64,000 nt of DNA, taken from the NCBI GenBank assembly GCA_040510375.1, contig JBEVJC010000014.1, forward strand, positions 169,628-233,627, given 5' to 3'. Positions 6,670 through 14,718 of the stretch are shown piece by piece. The notes beneath the pieces were generated by a model. That model was not told the DNA's origin and did not search any database. It saw only the letters and a program-made list of their open reading frames with translations. Source of the stretch: JBEVJC01 sp040510375 (GTDB lineage Bacteria > Bacteroidota > Bacteroidia > Chitinophagales > Chitinophagaceae). How positions within the stretch are numbered: the stretch's first letter is position 1; every line of letters begins with the position of its first letter. Both the position numbers and the translations under genes were made by a program.

Positions 6670-7783
6670 TATCATGATGCTTGATGCCGTAGAACGGTAC
6701 ATCAGGGGTGAAATGACTCCCGATGAGCGCCTGCATTTCGAAACCCTCCGTAAATCAAACGGAGAGATCGACCAGCTGGTAGTAGAGCATACACTTTTCC
6801 TGCAACAGCTCAATCGCTTCGGCGAAAGACAGGGAATGCAATCCACCCTGAACGAAGTCCACACAGACCTGGCTAAACAAGGTAAGATCCATGCCGACAC
6901 ACTGGAAGGCAAGGCCAAGATGGTGTATATGTGGAACAGGTACAAACGTGTTACCGCCATTGCCGCATCAATAGCCGGGATTACCGCAATCAGTCTTTCC
7001 TTCCTGGTGAATTCAATCCATCCTCCCGCCAAGGCAGAAAACCTGCAGGAGCTGGTGCGCGATGTCAATACCATCAAACGTTCACAGGATGTGATCATCA
7101 AATCGCAGAAAGTACTTGACCAGAAGATTGATAATGTAAATGCAGCTGGTGCGCGAAGTCCGATTATACCACGATTTAACGGAACCGGATTCCTGATCGA
7201 TCCAAAAGGCCTGATGATTACCAACGCACATGTGGTAAAAAATTCGAAGAATATTTTTGTACAGAATAATAAAGGCACCCAGTTCAAGGCAATCGTGCTC
7301 AAACTGGATGTGAAACGGGACGTGGCCATCATCAAGATCGATGATGAAAACTTTAAACCATTGTCCGTTCTGCCTTATGGCATACGCAAAGGCGGATCCG
7401 AGATTGCCGAGTCGATCTTCACCCTTGGTTTCCCACGCGAAGAAATTGTTTATGGCGAGGGATATCTCAGCGCCAGGACGGGTTTCAATGGCGATACCCT
7501 GAGTTGCCAGATTTCGGTTGACGCCAATCCGGGAAATAGCGGCGGACCAATCTTCAATAAGGATGGGGAGGTTATCGGTATCCTGAGTGCCAAAGAAATC
7601 GCTGCTGAAGGTGCGGTCTTCGCCGTCCAGTCAAAATATATCTACCAGGCGGTGGATGAGCTGAAGAAGAATTCCATTTATGAAAAAGTAAAACTTTCTC
7701 CCAAATCATCACTTGTTGGAATGGATAAAGTTAAACAGGTGGAGCGGATCCAGGATTGTATCTATATGGTAAAGGCTGATTAA
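6653..7783 (+). CDS. Membrane-anchored trypsin-like serine protease with anti-sigma-like N-terminus
   Basis: 376 residues. Residues 1-95 are cytoplasmic-like and begin like an anti-sigma helical region (DAVERYIRGEMTPDERLHFE), without a zinc-binding motif. A transmembrane segment follows at about 100-119, then a coiled-coil linker (about 130-165). An S1C/HtrA-type protease domain follows with His in ITNAHVV, Asp in KRDVAIIKID and Ser in DANPGNSGGPIF. No PDZ domain is apparent. The ATG at 6653 overlaps the sigma gene; the preceding GTG at 6650 is possible. The inferred arrangement is sigma binding in the cytoplasm and a protease or sensor in the periplasm. A strong terminator follows at 7813-7847, so the two genes form a closed operon. 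Confidence 0.85.
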   Translation: MNEANDIMMLDAVERYIRGEMTPDERLHFETLRKSNGEIDQLVVEHTLFLQQLNRFGERQGMQSTLNEVHTDLAKQGKIHADTLEGKAKMVYMWNRYKRVTAIAASIAGITAISLSFLVNSIHPPAKAENLQELVRDVNTIKRSQDVIIKSQKVLDQKIDNVNAAGARSPIIPRFNGTGFLIDPKGLMITNAHVVKNSKNIFVQNNKGTQFKAIVLKLDVKRDVAIIKIDDENFKPLSVLPYGIRKGGSEIAESIFTLGFPREEIVYGEGYLSARTGFNGDTLSCQISVDANPGNSGGPIFNKDGEVIGILSAKEIAAEGAVFAVQSKYIYQAVDELKKNSIYEKVKLSPKSSLVGMDKVKQVERIQDCIYMVKAD

Positions 7784-7812
7784 AAAATTAACCTGTAAAA
7801 CCACCGGATAAT

Positions 7813-7847
7813 AAAAAGGGGCATTACAAATTGTAATGCCCCTTTTT
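7813..7847. terminator. Bidirectional terminator between convergent genes
   Basis: GGGGCATTAC/GTAATGCCCC (7818-7827 and 7833-7842) is flanked by AAAAA and TTTTT, so it works in both directions, for the protease gene (+) and the nucleotidyltransferase gene (-). Confidence 0.88.
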
Positions 7848-7923
7848 ATTTGATCTATGTGAGGAAAGTTCTATAATATTATTCCGATTGGCCTGAAAAA
7901 AATTCAGCCTTCTCAGCAGTTGA

Positions 7924-8826
7924 TTATTCCGCCGACCATAATTTATTTGGATAAACGCCCTTTGAAATCAGGTCGTTCAGGCTTTTTTCTACAAACGGTG
8001 CATCTTCCTTATAGGTTACCCCAAACCAGGATGATGTTGTAGGAATGATTTCTACTTTACCACCTTCCCTGATAAACTGGTCGGCCACGATGGGAATAAA
8101 AAATTCTGATTTTTCTTCCGTACCATGATCCTGCAGGAACTTGCGGAACAACTGCATGGTGTACTGGAAATATGATGGATGGAAACACCAGAAGTTCATG
8201 GATACACGTGTATCGAGGGAAAGTTCTTCCGGTTCGAGGCCATCCTTACAAATAATTTTGTGACCTTCTTTTGCAATATTGATCCGCTCGGTGATGCTGG
8301 CCAGATCGCCCGTTTCATCCAGTTCACAAACACCGCGGTTAACGGTGCCATGTTCAGACAATGTCTTTAACAGGTCGTATCCGATGATAGCATAATTTTT
8401 TTCGGTGCAGTCATTTACCAGGAAGTCAGCCGCTTCTTCAAAAGCATTCTGTCCGTAAAAATCATCGGCATTGATCACAGCAAAGGGCTCCTCCACTACG
8501 TTGATGGCGCTGAGTACAGCATGTGCAGTACCCCATGGCTTCTTCCTTTCAGCAGGGATATCAAATCCTTCCGTAAATCCTTCCAGGTCCTGGAAAGCAT
8601 ATTCAATCTTGACCTTATCCTTCAGTTTAGGTTCGAAAATAGCTTTGAAATCGTCTGCGAATTCCCGGCGGATGATGAACACCACTTTGCCAAAGCCGGA
8701 ACGGATGGCATCATAGATGGAATAATCCATAATGGTTTCACCACCCGGACCAAATCCCTGGATCTGTTTCATACTTCCGTACCTTGATGCCATGCCTGCT
8801 GCCAATATTACTAACGTAGGTTCCAT
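7924..8826 (-). CDS. Nucleotidyltransferase (sugar-phosphate NTP transferase)
   Basis: This 300-residue cytoplasmic GT-A-fold enzyme has the N-terminal nucleotide loop LVILAAGMASRYGSMKQIQ and metal-binding segment AVINADDFYG near residue 108, with an HAVLSA segment before it. It presumably transfers a nucleotidyl group to a sugar-1-phosphate; the sugar cannot be told. The start at 8826 (MEPTLV) places the nucleotide loop at the N-terminus as in the family; the in-frame ATG at 8931 would add 35 residues and overlap the divergent gene. No neighbouring sugar genes are present. The gene is divergent from the PLP enzyme at 8872, and both promoters share a 45-bp gap. Confidence 0.85.
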   Translation of the reverse strand: MEPTLVILAAGMASRYGSMKQIQGFGPGGETIMDYSIYDAIRSGFGKVVFIIRREFADDFKAIFEPKLKDKVKIEYAFQDLEGFTEGFDIPAERKKPWGTAHAVLSAINVVEEPFAVINADDFYGQNAFEEAADFLVNDCTEKNYAIIGYDLLKTLSEHGTVNRGVCELDETGDLASITERINIAKEGHKIICKDGLEPEELSLDTRVSMNFWCFHPSYFQYTMQLFRKFLQDHGTEEKSEFFIPIVADQFIREGGKVEIIPTTSSWFGVTYKEDAPFVEKSLNDLISKGVYPNKLWSAE

Positions 8827-8834
8827 ATCTGTTT

Positions 8835-8842
8835 TAAATTTG
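8835..8842 (+). promoter_or_regulatory. -7 promoter element for the PLP enzyme
   Basis: TAAATTTG matches TAnnTTTG and lies 29 bp before the ATG at 8872; it overlaps the start region of the divergent nucleotidyltransferase gene. Confidence 0.55.
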
Positions 8843-8871
8843 TTGGGCAATATTAATTCAAAATCAGGAAG

Positions 8872-9921
8872 ATGCCTTCTGTCGGACCCATGTTTCTGCC
8901 ACCGTTTGTACCCAATCCCCGCCTGGACCAACTTCCTCCTTCCTGGGTGGACGGAATCAGTATCCGGGTGCTCCGGCTGGACCTGATAGATCAGCTTATC
9001 TCGGGTAATAAATGGTATAAACTCCGGTATTATTTACAGGAAGCAAAGGAAAAAGCACTTAAAGTAGTGACCTATGGCGGTGCCTGGTCGAACCATATCC
9101 TGGCCACTGCAGTTGCCTGTCAACGAATGAATATTCCATGCGCTGGTATTATCCGTGGAGAGAAACCGGTAAATCCTTCTGCTACCCTGCTAAATGCAAT
9201 TAATGCGGGTATGGAACTGGTCTTTGTTTCCCGGTCGGAATATGCTGACAAAATACTTCCCGCGCGTTTCCATGGACCCGGTATCCTGGTTATCCCCGAA
9301 GGAGGTTATGGACCCACAGGCGCCCGCGGTGCAGCCACGATCCTTGACCAGCCCGGGGCCGGCCGGTTTACCCATTGTTTTTGTGCGGTTGGCACCGGTA
9401 CCATGATGGCCGGACTGATCAATGCCCTGTTGCCCGGGCAACGGGTTACCGGTATTCCCGTACTGAACGACAGCCAGCTGGTATCTGCTGTAAGTAAACT
9501 GGTAATCCAGCCAAAGGGAATTACTGTACAGAACGACAACCAGCTGATATCTTCTGCCAGTGAACTGGTATTCCAACGAAACGACAGTGATATCGGTAAC
9601 AGTACCGGAACCGGTCCGGGAAACTATACACCGGACTTAAAGGAGAATCTGCAGATCTACCAATCGGGCAACTGGGAACTTATCAACGGATTTGAATTTG
9701 GTGGATATGCGCGTTACCGCGACCCATTGATCAGGTTCATGAATGATTTTTACCGGCAGACTTCTATTCCGACCGATTTTGTTTATACCGGTAAACTGTT
9801 TTATGCAGTTAAATCCTTACTGCGTACAGGATGGCTTCCCCGGGGGAGTGAAGTGCTGGTGGTGCATAGCGGCGGGATCCAGGGAAACGCCGGACTGCCG
9901 TCCGATTCGTTAATATTCTGA
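8872..9921 (+). CDS. ACC deaminase / D-cysteine desulfhydrase family PLP enzyme
   Basis: 349 residues of the tryptophan-synthase-beta fold type II PLP family. The lysine motif SGNKWYKLRYYL lies near residue 45, followed by TYGGAWSNHILATA (the conserved G-x-x-S-N-H), PEGGYGPTGARGA and the CAVGTGTMMAGL phosphate loop. The family contains 1-aminocyclopropane-1-carboxylate deaminases and D-cysteine desulfhydrases; the substrate cannot be decided here. An unusual feature is an insertion of two 22-residue imperfect repeats (about residues 197-240, each with ND-x-QL-x-S-x) between GIPVLN and the conserved GNWELINGFEFGGYARY region. The insert should form a surface excursion. The start at 8872 follows a -7 element. 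Confidence 0.88.
   Translation: MPSVGPMFLPPFVPNPRLDQLPPSWVDGISIRVLRLDLIDQLISGNKWYKLRYYLQEAKEKALKVVTYGGAWSNHILATAVACQRMNIPCAGIIRGEKPVNPSATLLNAINAGMELVFVSRSEYADKILPARFHGPGILVIPEGGYGPTGARGAATILDQPGAGRFTHCFCAVGTGTMMAGLINALLPGQRVTGIPVLNDSQLVSAVSKLVIQPKGITVQNDNQLISSASELVFQRNDSDIGNSTGTGPGNYTPDLKENLQIYQSGNWELINGFEFGGYARYRDPLIRFMNDFYRQTSIPTDFVYTGKLFYAVKSLLRTGWLPRGSEVLVVHSGGIQGNAGLPSDSLIF
9460..9591 (+). repeat. 66-bp imperfect tandem duplication inside the PLP enzyme gene
   Basis: Two 66-bp units (9460-9525 and 9526-9591) run in frame; both start GTA-C-x-G-AAC-GAC and carry CAG-CTG-x-TA-TCT. At protein level each begins V-x-N-D-x-Q-L and contains L-V-x-Q. The duplication accounts for a 44-residue low-complexity insertion in a conserved enzyme. 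Confidence 0.8.
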
Positions 9922-9938
9922 ATTCTTGCCGGGATTAT

Positions 9939-9946
9939 TATCTTTG
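9939..9946 (+). promoter_or_regulatory. -7 promoter element for the exported protein gene
   Basis: TATCTTTG matches TAnnTTTG and lies 37 bp upstream of the ATG at 9984, downstream of the PLP enzyme stop codon, which indicates a separate transcript. Confidence 0.55.
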
Positions 9947-9983
9947 CCACAGGCTAAATCCAATACCTGGTCGTTATTAGCAC

Positions 9984-10745
9984 ATGAAAAGACTTTTCCT
10001 TTCATTTATACTATTTATACTGTCGCTGCCATATCTCCGTGCGCAGGACACACTTCCAAAATTCAACCTGCGTAATGTCGGTAATAACCGTATTGTAATC
10101 GGGTGGACCAATCAGTTTGACAGTATCCGGCAGATCAGCATCCAGCGATCCTTCGATAGCCTGAAAAATTTCCGCACTATCCTTACGGTACCGGACCCCA
10201 CTACACCGCAAAATGGTTACGTGGATACAAAGGCGTCGACCGATCATATGTTTTACCGCCTCTATATCCAGCTGGATAAAGGGGTATACCTGTTCAGTGA
10301 ATCCAAACGACCTGTAAGGGATACAGTATCTGCCTCTATCACCCGCTCCCAGCCTGGGTTTACTGACGTTAACAATCCAAATTTTGCAAAGCCGGGAAAT
10401 AATCGTTTTTCACCCAATACAATCGGGGGCGACAGTATCACCGGTCCGCAGATCAGTCCATCGGGCAACCGGCCAAAGGCAGAATATTTTATTCCATCCA
10501 AATTGGTTTACACTTATCCGGATGGTTATGTAAAAATCAGCCTGCCTGATAAACCGGATAAAAAATACCGGATTAAATTCTTCACTTCGGGTGATAAGTT
10601 TCTTTTTGAAATAAAAGAACCTAAGACAAGGGAATTCAAAATCGACAAAACAAATTTTTATCGCTCAGGCTGGTTCAGGTTTGAAGTATATGAAGGTGAT
10701 GAGTTACTGGAGAAACACCGGTTCTTCCTGCCAAAGGAATTTTGA
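9984..10745 (+). CDS. Exported protein of unknown function, fibronectin-like
   Basis: 253 residues with a clear Sec signal peptide (MKRLFLSF...LPYLRAQD, cleavage after about residue 20). The mature start resembles a fibronectin type III-like beta-sandwich (IVIGWTNQFDSIRQISIQRS, then YRLYIQLDKGVYLFSESKR), a common module of Bacteroidota surface proteins. The second half (PSKLVYTYPDGYVKISLPD, then IKFFTSGDKFLFEIKEPKTREFKIDKTNFY) is another beta-rich region. There is no type IX sorting domain and no lipobox. It is convergent with lipB with only 6 bp between the stop codons. The function is unknown; it could act in the periplasm or on the surface. Confidence 0.75.
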   Translation: MKRLFLSFILFILSLPYLRAQDTLPKFNLRNVGNNRIVIGWTNQFDSIRQISIQRSFDSLKNFRTILTVPDPTTPQNGYVDTKASTDHMFYRLYIQLDKGVYLFSESKRPVRDTVSASITRSQPGFTDVNNPNFAKPGNNRFSPNTIGGDSITGPQISPSGNRPKAEYFIPSKLVYTYPDGYVKISLPDKPDKKYRIKFFTSGDKFLFEIKEPKTREFKIDKTNFYRSGWFRFEVYEGDELLEKHRFFLPKEF

Positions 10746-10751
10746 AGATTT

Positions 10752-11477
10752 TTAAACTTCGTTAATCAGGTGCGACTGGAAAACTTTTTCAAAATTCGCC
10801 TTCACCTTTTCCTTGATTTCCTGCATGTCTACCGGATGGCCTAATTCTTTTTCCATCGACGTAACCTGTTTATCCTGGATCCCGCAGGGCACTATATAAT
10901 CAAAATAACGCAGGTCGGTGTTTACATTAAATGCAAATCCATGCATGGTCACCCAGCGCGAGCTGCGAACGCCGATTGCCCCGATCTTCCGTTCCCTTCC
11001 CTTAATAGCTGCATCAAGCCATACACCTGTTTCACCAGGCGAACGTTCTCCTATTAATCCATATTCCGCCATGGTCAGGATCATCACTTCTTCTATATTC
11101 CGCAGGTACCGGCCGATATCCGTATAATATTTTTCAAGATCAAGGATCGGGTAACCTACCAGTTGCTGGGGACCATGAAACGTAATATCACCACCGCGGT
11201 TGGAATAAAAAAATTCAATCTGTTTTTCGGCAAGCTGTTCCCCGGTCAGTAATACATTGGTAATATCACCGCTTTTACCCAGGGTATAAACAGCAGGATG
11301 CTCCACAAATAACAGGTAATGATTGGTGGCTGGTGCATAGGCCTCCCCTGCCATCTCCCGGTCGCGCGCCTGCTTTTTAAGGTCAAGATTTGCCTGGAGC
11401 AATTTCTCCTGGTATTCCCAGGCCTCTTTATAAGGCATTTGCTCCAAATCCCTGAAGGTCACTGTTTGTATGTCCAT
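10752..11477 (-). CDS. lipB: Lipoyl(octanoyl) transferase
   Basis: 241 residues. LipB transfers octanoyl from acyl-carrier protein to the lipoyl domains of 2-oxoacid dehydrogenases and the glycine cleavage system. Signatures are VEHPAVYTLGKSG near residue 80, RGGDITFHGPQQLVGYPILDL (positions about 115-135), the KIGAIGVRSSRWVTMHGFA region containing the active-site lysine, and IVPCGI with the acyl-thioester cysteine near residue 198. The N-terminal 40 residues are longer than in E. coli LipB, as is common in Bacteroidota. It stands alone between convergent and divergent neighbours; no lipA is in view. Confidence 0.93.
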   Translation of the reverse strand: MDIQTVTFRDLEQMPYKEAWEYQEKLLQANLDLKKQARDREMAGEAYAPATNHYLLFVEHPAVYTLGKSGDITNVLLTGEQLAEKQIEFFYSNRGGDITFHGPQQLVGYPILDLEKYYTDIGRYLRNIEEVMILTMAEYGLIGERSPGETGVWLDAAIKGRERKIGAIGVRSSRWVTMHGFAFNVNTDLRYFDYIVPCGIQDKQVTSMEKELGHPVDMQEIKEKVKANFEKVFQSHLINEV

Positions 11478-11551
11478 GGTCGAACTGCAAAATTCATCCT
11501 AATTAGGGGATTTTCCAAAAGGCCAACCGATGCGGGGGAGCGCGCAACCAT

Positions 11552-11559
11552 TACCTTTG
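11552..11559 (+). promoter_or_regulatory. -7 promoter element for rluD
   Basis: TACCTTTG matches TAnnTTTG 18 bp before the ATG at 11578. It lies inside the longer reading frame that starts at 11530, which argues for the 11578 start. Confidence 0.55.
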
Positions 11560-11577
11560 GCGAAAATCAGGGAACGA

Positions 11578-12651
11578 ATGACGGATGAATTGGAACAGGC
11601 GGGCGATATGGCTGATCAGCCCGAGGTGAGTGAAGAGCTTTTTGAGCGGTTTCATTTTAAGATCGATAAGGGCCAGGAACCCCTGCGCATCGATAAATTC
11701 CTGATGAGCAGGATCGAAGGCGCCACGCGTAATAAACTCCAGCGGTCCATTACCAATGAAATGGTATTGGTGAATGGTAAGCCTGTTAAATCAAATTACA
11801 GGATCAGGCCACTTGACGAGATCGTTATTTTCTCCGATATGCACCCCGACGAAACGGATGTGGTGCCGGAAGAAATGGACCTCAATATAATTTATGAAGA
11901 TGATCAGATCATGCTGATCAATAAACCAGCAGGAATGGTAGTCCACCCCGGCAGCGGAAACTATTCAGGCACCTTACTCAACGGTGCTGCCTGGCACCTG
12001 CAACACCAGAATCCCGCCATCTCGGAGGAGCTGCTTCCCCGTTTCGGCCTGGTTCACCGGATTGATAAAAATACCAGCGGATTGCTGGTGATGGCCAAGA
12101 CGGACAAAGCAATGCGTCATCTTGCGAAACAGTTTTTCGATCATACCATTCAACGTAAATACATCGCATTGGTTTGGGGTGATGTGGAAGCCGATGAAGG
12201 AACCATCATTGCACATGTGGGACGTCACCAGCGTTTCCGGAAATTATTTGAAGCCTATCCCGAAGGTGACCATGGAAAGGAAGCCATCACGCACTATAAA
12301 GTACTGGAACGCTTCGGTTATGTAACACTGGTGCAATGCATCCTGGAAACAGGCCGCACCCACCAGATCAGGGTACACATGAAGTACATCGGCCATCCCC
12401 TTTTCAATGATGATTTTTATGGTGGAGATAAAATTGTAAAGGGTACTGTTTATTCAAAATACAAACAGTTTGTTGAAAATTGTTTTGCCGTGTGCAAACG
12501 CCAGGCTCTACATGCCAAAACACTTGGTTTTACACATCCAGGTACGGGCGAAGAAGTTTTCTTTGAAACCGAACTGGCAACGGATATGGAACAGGTGATT
12601 GAACGCTGGAGAAAATATGTAAGTACGGTTGGGAATAAACTGGAGGATTGA
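11578..12651 (+). CDS. rluD: RluD-type 23S rRNA pseudouridine synthase
   Basis: 357 residues. An S4 RNA-binding domain (RIDKFLMSRIEGATRNKLQRSI, then VLVNGKPVKSNYRI) is followed by a pseudouridine synthase domain with the catalytic aspartate motif GLVHRIDKNTSGLLVMAKT near residue 160 and the ETGRTHQIRVHMKYIGHP segment. Enzymes of this type modify helix 69 of 23S rRNA. In Bacteroidota rluD often neighbours ddl and a PASTA gene; here those are far away at 45-47 kb. The start at 11578 (MTDELEQ) is preferred over 11530 because a -7 element lies between them. Confidence 0.93.
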   Translation: MTDELEQAGDMADQPEVSEELFERFHFKIDKGQEPLRIDKFLMSRIEGATRNKLQRSITNEMVLVNGKPVKSNYRIRPLDEIVIFSDMHPDETDVVPEEMDLNIIYEDDQIMLINKPAGMVVHPGSGNYSGTLLNGAAWHLQHQNPAISEELLPRFGLVHRIDKNTSGLLVMAKTDKAMRHLAKQFFDHTIQRKYIALVWGDVEADEGTIIAHVGRHQRFRKLFEAYPEGDHGKEAITHYKVLERFGYVTLVQCILETGRTHQIRVHMKYIGHPLFNDDFYGGDKIVKGTVYSKYKQFVENCFAVCKRQALHAKTLGFTHPGTGEEVFFETELATDMEQVIERWRKYVSTVGNKLED

Positions 12652-12667
12652 TGTTCCGGAGCAGTTA

Positions 12668-13606
12668 CTAGTCTGTGAAGTCAAACAGGGTTGCCGTAAA
12701 CACACCACGCTCCCTTTTTTTCAGCACTACATCCCAGTTACCGCTGTAACGAAGCGTGCGCGGCACCAGCAGCCCCTTATAACGGGTCATCTGCACTTCC
12801 ATGGATACATCAAAATCATATACACCGGCATCGTAACTGAGTGAGTAGTTACGCGCCAGTACATCCATTGTTTTTGCATCAAACCAGGTGACCATATTAT
12901 CAATCACAATCCGGTCCTTCTCGCCGGAACTCAGGTCCTCCCGGGCTTTTACAGTGAATACGTACGCCGACTGTTCTTCATACATAACCTGATCGATGCT
13001 GAAATCGTACAGTTCTGCCACATCCGGATCAAAGATGTTGATCTTCTCCCCGATGAACGGAATACCCGGGATTTTTTTACCCGGGTTAAAAAACAGCATC
13101 TTTAATTGTTCCTTATGTTTTTCAGTACCTGATTTTCCCCGGGCAGTAAAACTTGAACCAGCTACAATATTGGTTTCACCGCATACCTGGCCCGTGGTAA
13201 AAAAAAGACCGGCATATAATTCCGCTGTATAATAGTTATAACCACTGTCACGGTTATAAAAGTCACCCTGCACCGTTTCACCCAATTTATCCATGGTCCT
13301 GCAGTTGCCGGTATGATGCTGGATGGTGCGGCTTTGCAAACCTGCTTTCTGCCTGCCTTTTTTATCCATGATACGGATATCATTCAGCGAGGTAAAGCCC
13401 AGCACATGAAGGTTTTTGAAAGCCTTATAAAAACTGCTGTCGTTCTTCACGCGATCGATAAACTTCGGCACATTCACATCGGTACGCACTACCACTTCAC
13501 TCAATGAAATCATCTTAGCCAGACGTTCCGTATCCAGTGAATCCGTCTGCCCCATGCAGTTTAAACAGATTAGTTGAGCAAACGCTATTTTCAGTAAGGT
13601 CCTCAA
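12668..13606 (-). CDS. Exported protein of unknown function
   Basis: 312 residues with an N-terminal signal peptide (LLKIAFAQLICLNCMGQ). The mature part is mixed alpha/beta with few strong motifs. Beta-rich segments near the C-terminus (VTWFDAKTMDVLARNYSLSYDAGVYDFDVSMEV) resemble the outer-membrane-lipoprotein-sorting-like beta-barrels of Bacteroidota 'hypothetical' proteins, but the family is not recognised. The ATG (13606-13604) overlaps the def stop by 4 bp, so it is translated together with peptide deformylase. No lipobox is seen. Function unknown. Confidence 0.78.
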   Translation of the reverse strand: MRTLLKIAFAQLICLNCMGQTDSLDTERLAKMISLSEVVVRTDVNVPKFIDRVKNDSSFYKAFKNLHVLGFTSLNDIRIMDKKGRQKAGLQSRTIQHHTGNCRTMDKLGETVQGDFYNRDSGYNYYTAELYAGLFFTTGQVCGETNIVAGSSFTARGKSGTEKHKEQLKMLFFNPGKKIPGIPFIGEKINIFDPDVAELYDFSIDQVMYEEQSAYVFTVKAREDLSSGEKDRIVIDNMVTWFDAKTMDVLARNYSLSYDAGVYDFDVSMEVQMTRYKGLLVPRTLRYSGNWDVVLKKRERGVFTATLFDFTD

Positions 13607-14184
13607 AGCGGGAACATCATTTTGTAATCAACCTTGATTTTGCCTTTGGAAATATCATTTAATTTTCCTTTCATCAATTTGCGTTTGAGGTTGGATATAT
13701 GGTCGATGAATAATTTCCCTTCGATATGATCATACTCATGTAGGATTACGCGTGCTGAAATGCCGACAAATGTTTTTTCCTGCTCAACAAAATTTTCATC
13801 GAGGTAACGGAGGTTCACTGTGCGTTGCCGGTTTACATCTTCCCTGATCTTCGGAATGCTAAGGCAGCCTTCGTTGTAGGCCCATTCCTCGCCGTCAAGT
13901 GATACTATATGGGCGTTGATGAACACCTGCTTTGTACCCGGATTATCGGGGTAGCCTGCTTTCTCTTCGTCGTCCATATTTTCGAACATCTGTGCCGTAT
14001 CGATTACGAACAAACGGATGCTGCGGTTAATCTGTGGTGCGGCCAGTCCCACGCCATTACTTTCATACATGGTATCCCACATATCAGCTATTAATTTTTC
14101 CAGGCCAGGATACTCAGGACCAATATCTTCTGCTATTTTACGAAGAACAGGGTGCCCATATGCTACAATTGGAAGGATCATCAA
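13603..14184 (-). CDS. def: Peptide deformylase
   Basis: 193 residues. This metalloenzyme removes the N-formyl group from nascent proteins. All three signature motifs are present: GVGLAAPQ near residue 45, EGCLS near residue 105 with the metal-binding cysteine, and HEYDH near residue 150 with the two histidines and catalytic glutamate. There is a Bacteroidota-type insertion after the first motif (QMFENMDDEEKAGYPDNPG). Two adjacent ATGs (14184, 14181) are possible. Its own -7 element lies at 14214-14221. It is followed, with a 4-bp overlap, by an exported protein of unknown function. Confidence 0.95.
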   Translation of the reverse strand: MMILPIVAYGHPVLRKIAEDIGPEYPGLEKLIADMWDTMYESNGVGLAAPQINRSIRLFVIDTAQMFENMDDEEKAGYPDNPGTKQVFINAHIVSLDGEEWAYNEGCLSIPKIREDVNRQRTVNLRYLDENFVEQEKTFVGISARVILHEYDHIEGKLFIDHISNLKRKLMKGKLNDISKGKIKVDYKMMFPL

Positions 14185-14213
14185 AATCAGATTATCGGTT
14201 AAAAATCAATCAT

Positions 14214-14221
14214 CAAAGTTA
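14214..14221 (-). promoter_or_regulatory. -7 promoter element for def
   Basis: TAACTTTG on the minus strand matches TAnnTTTG and lies about 30 bp upstream of the def start, in the 105-bp gap after ruvX. Confidence 0.55.
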
Positions 14222-14289
14222 ACTGATTCGGGTAAAACGACAGTAACACGGGTTCCGCAGCGGTTGATAAGCAAGTCCCGCGCCAGTTC

Positions 14290-14706
14290 TTACCGGTTCA
14301 CCGAATTCATATATTCCTGCAACATAATCGCAGCAGCAATTTCATCGACCAGCGCTTTATTACGGCGCTGCATTTTTTTCAATCCCATTTCAAGCATGGC
14401 AGCTTTTGCCATTTTTGAAGTGAAGCGCTCGTCAACCGTTCGTAACGGTATAACCGGAAAAGTTTTTTTAAATTCCTTTATAAACTTTTCAACCAGTGCT
14501 GTTGCATGGGTGGCGGTATCATCCCAGTTACGCGGATCACCAATGATTACCAGTTCAACCTCCTCACGACTGAAATAGTCTTTCAGGAAGGGGGTCAGTT
14601 GCCGGGACTCCACCGTGGTGAGGCCCGTTGCAATAAGCTGCAGTGGATCTGTCACGGCAATTCCGGTCCGTTTCAAACCATAATCGATAGCAAGGATCCG
14701 CGCCAT
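14290..14706 (-). CDS. ruvX: YqgF/RuvX-type Holliday junction resolvase-like nuclease
   Basis: 138 residues of RNase H-like fold. The N-terminal ARILAIDYGLKRTGIAVTDP carries the first catalytic aspartate, VELVIIGDPRN is the central strand with its conserved acidic site, and RTVDERFTSKMA and LVDEIAAAIMLQEYM complete the family pattern. Proteins of this type process the 5' end of 16S rRNA and/or resolve branched DNA. It follows the UbiA gene by 12 bp and so is the third gene of the TrmH-like, UbiA, RuvX run. Confidence 0.92.
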   Translation of the reverse strand: MARILAIDYGLKRTGIAVTDPLQLIATGLTTVESRQLTPFLKDYFSREEVELVIIGDPRNWDDTATHATALVEKFIKEFKKTFPVIPLRTVDERFTSKMAKAAMLEMGLKKMQRRNKALVDEIAAAIMLQEYMNSVNR

Positions 14707-14718
14707 TTAACTATATTA

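Noticed and set aside
6319..7335. 338-codon frame opposite the sigma factor and protease genes
   Set aside because: Runs antisense across two well-supported genes and has cysteine/serine-rich, non-protein-like composition.
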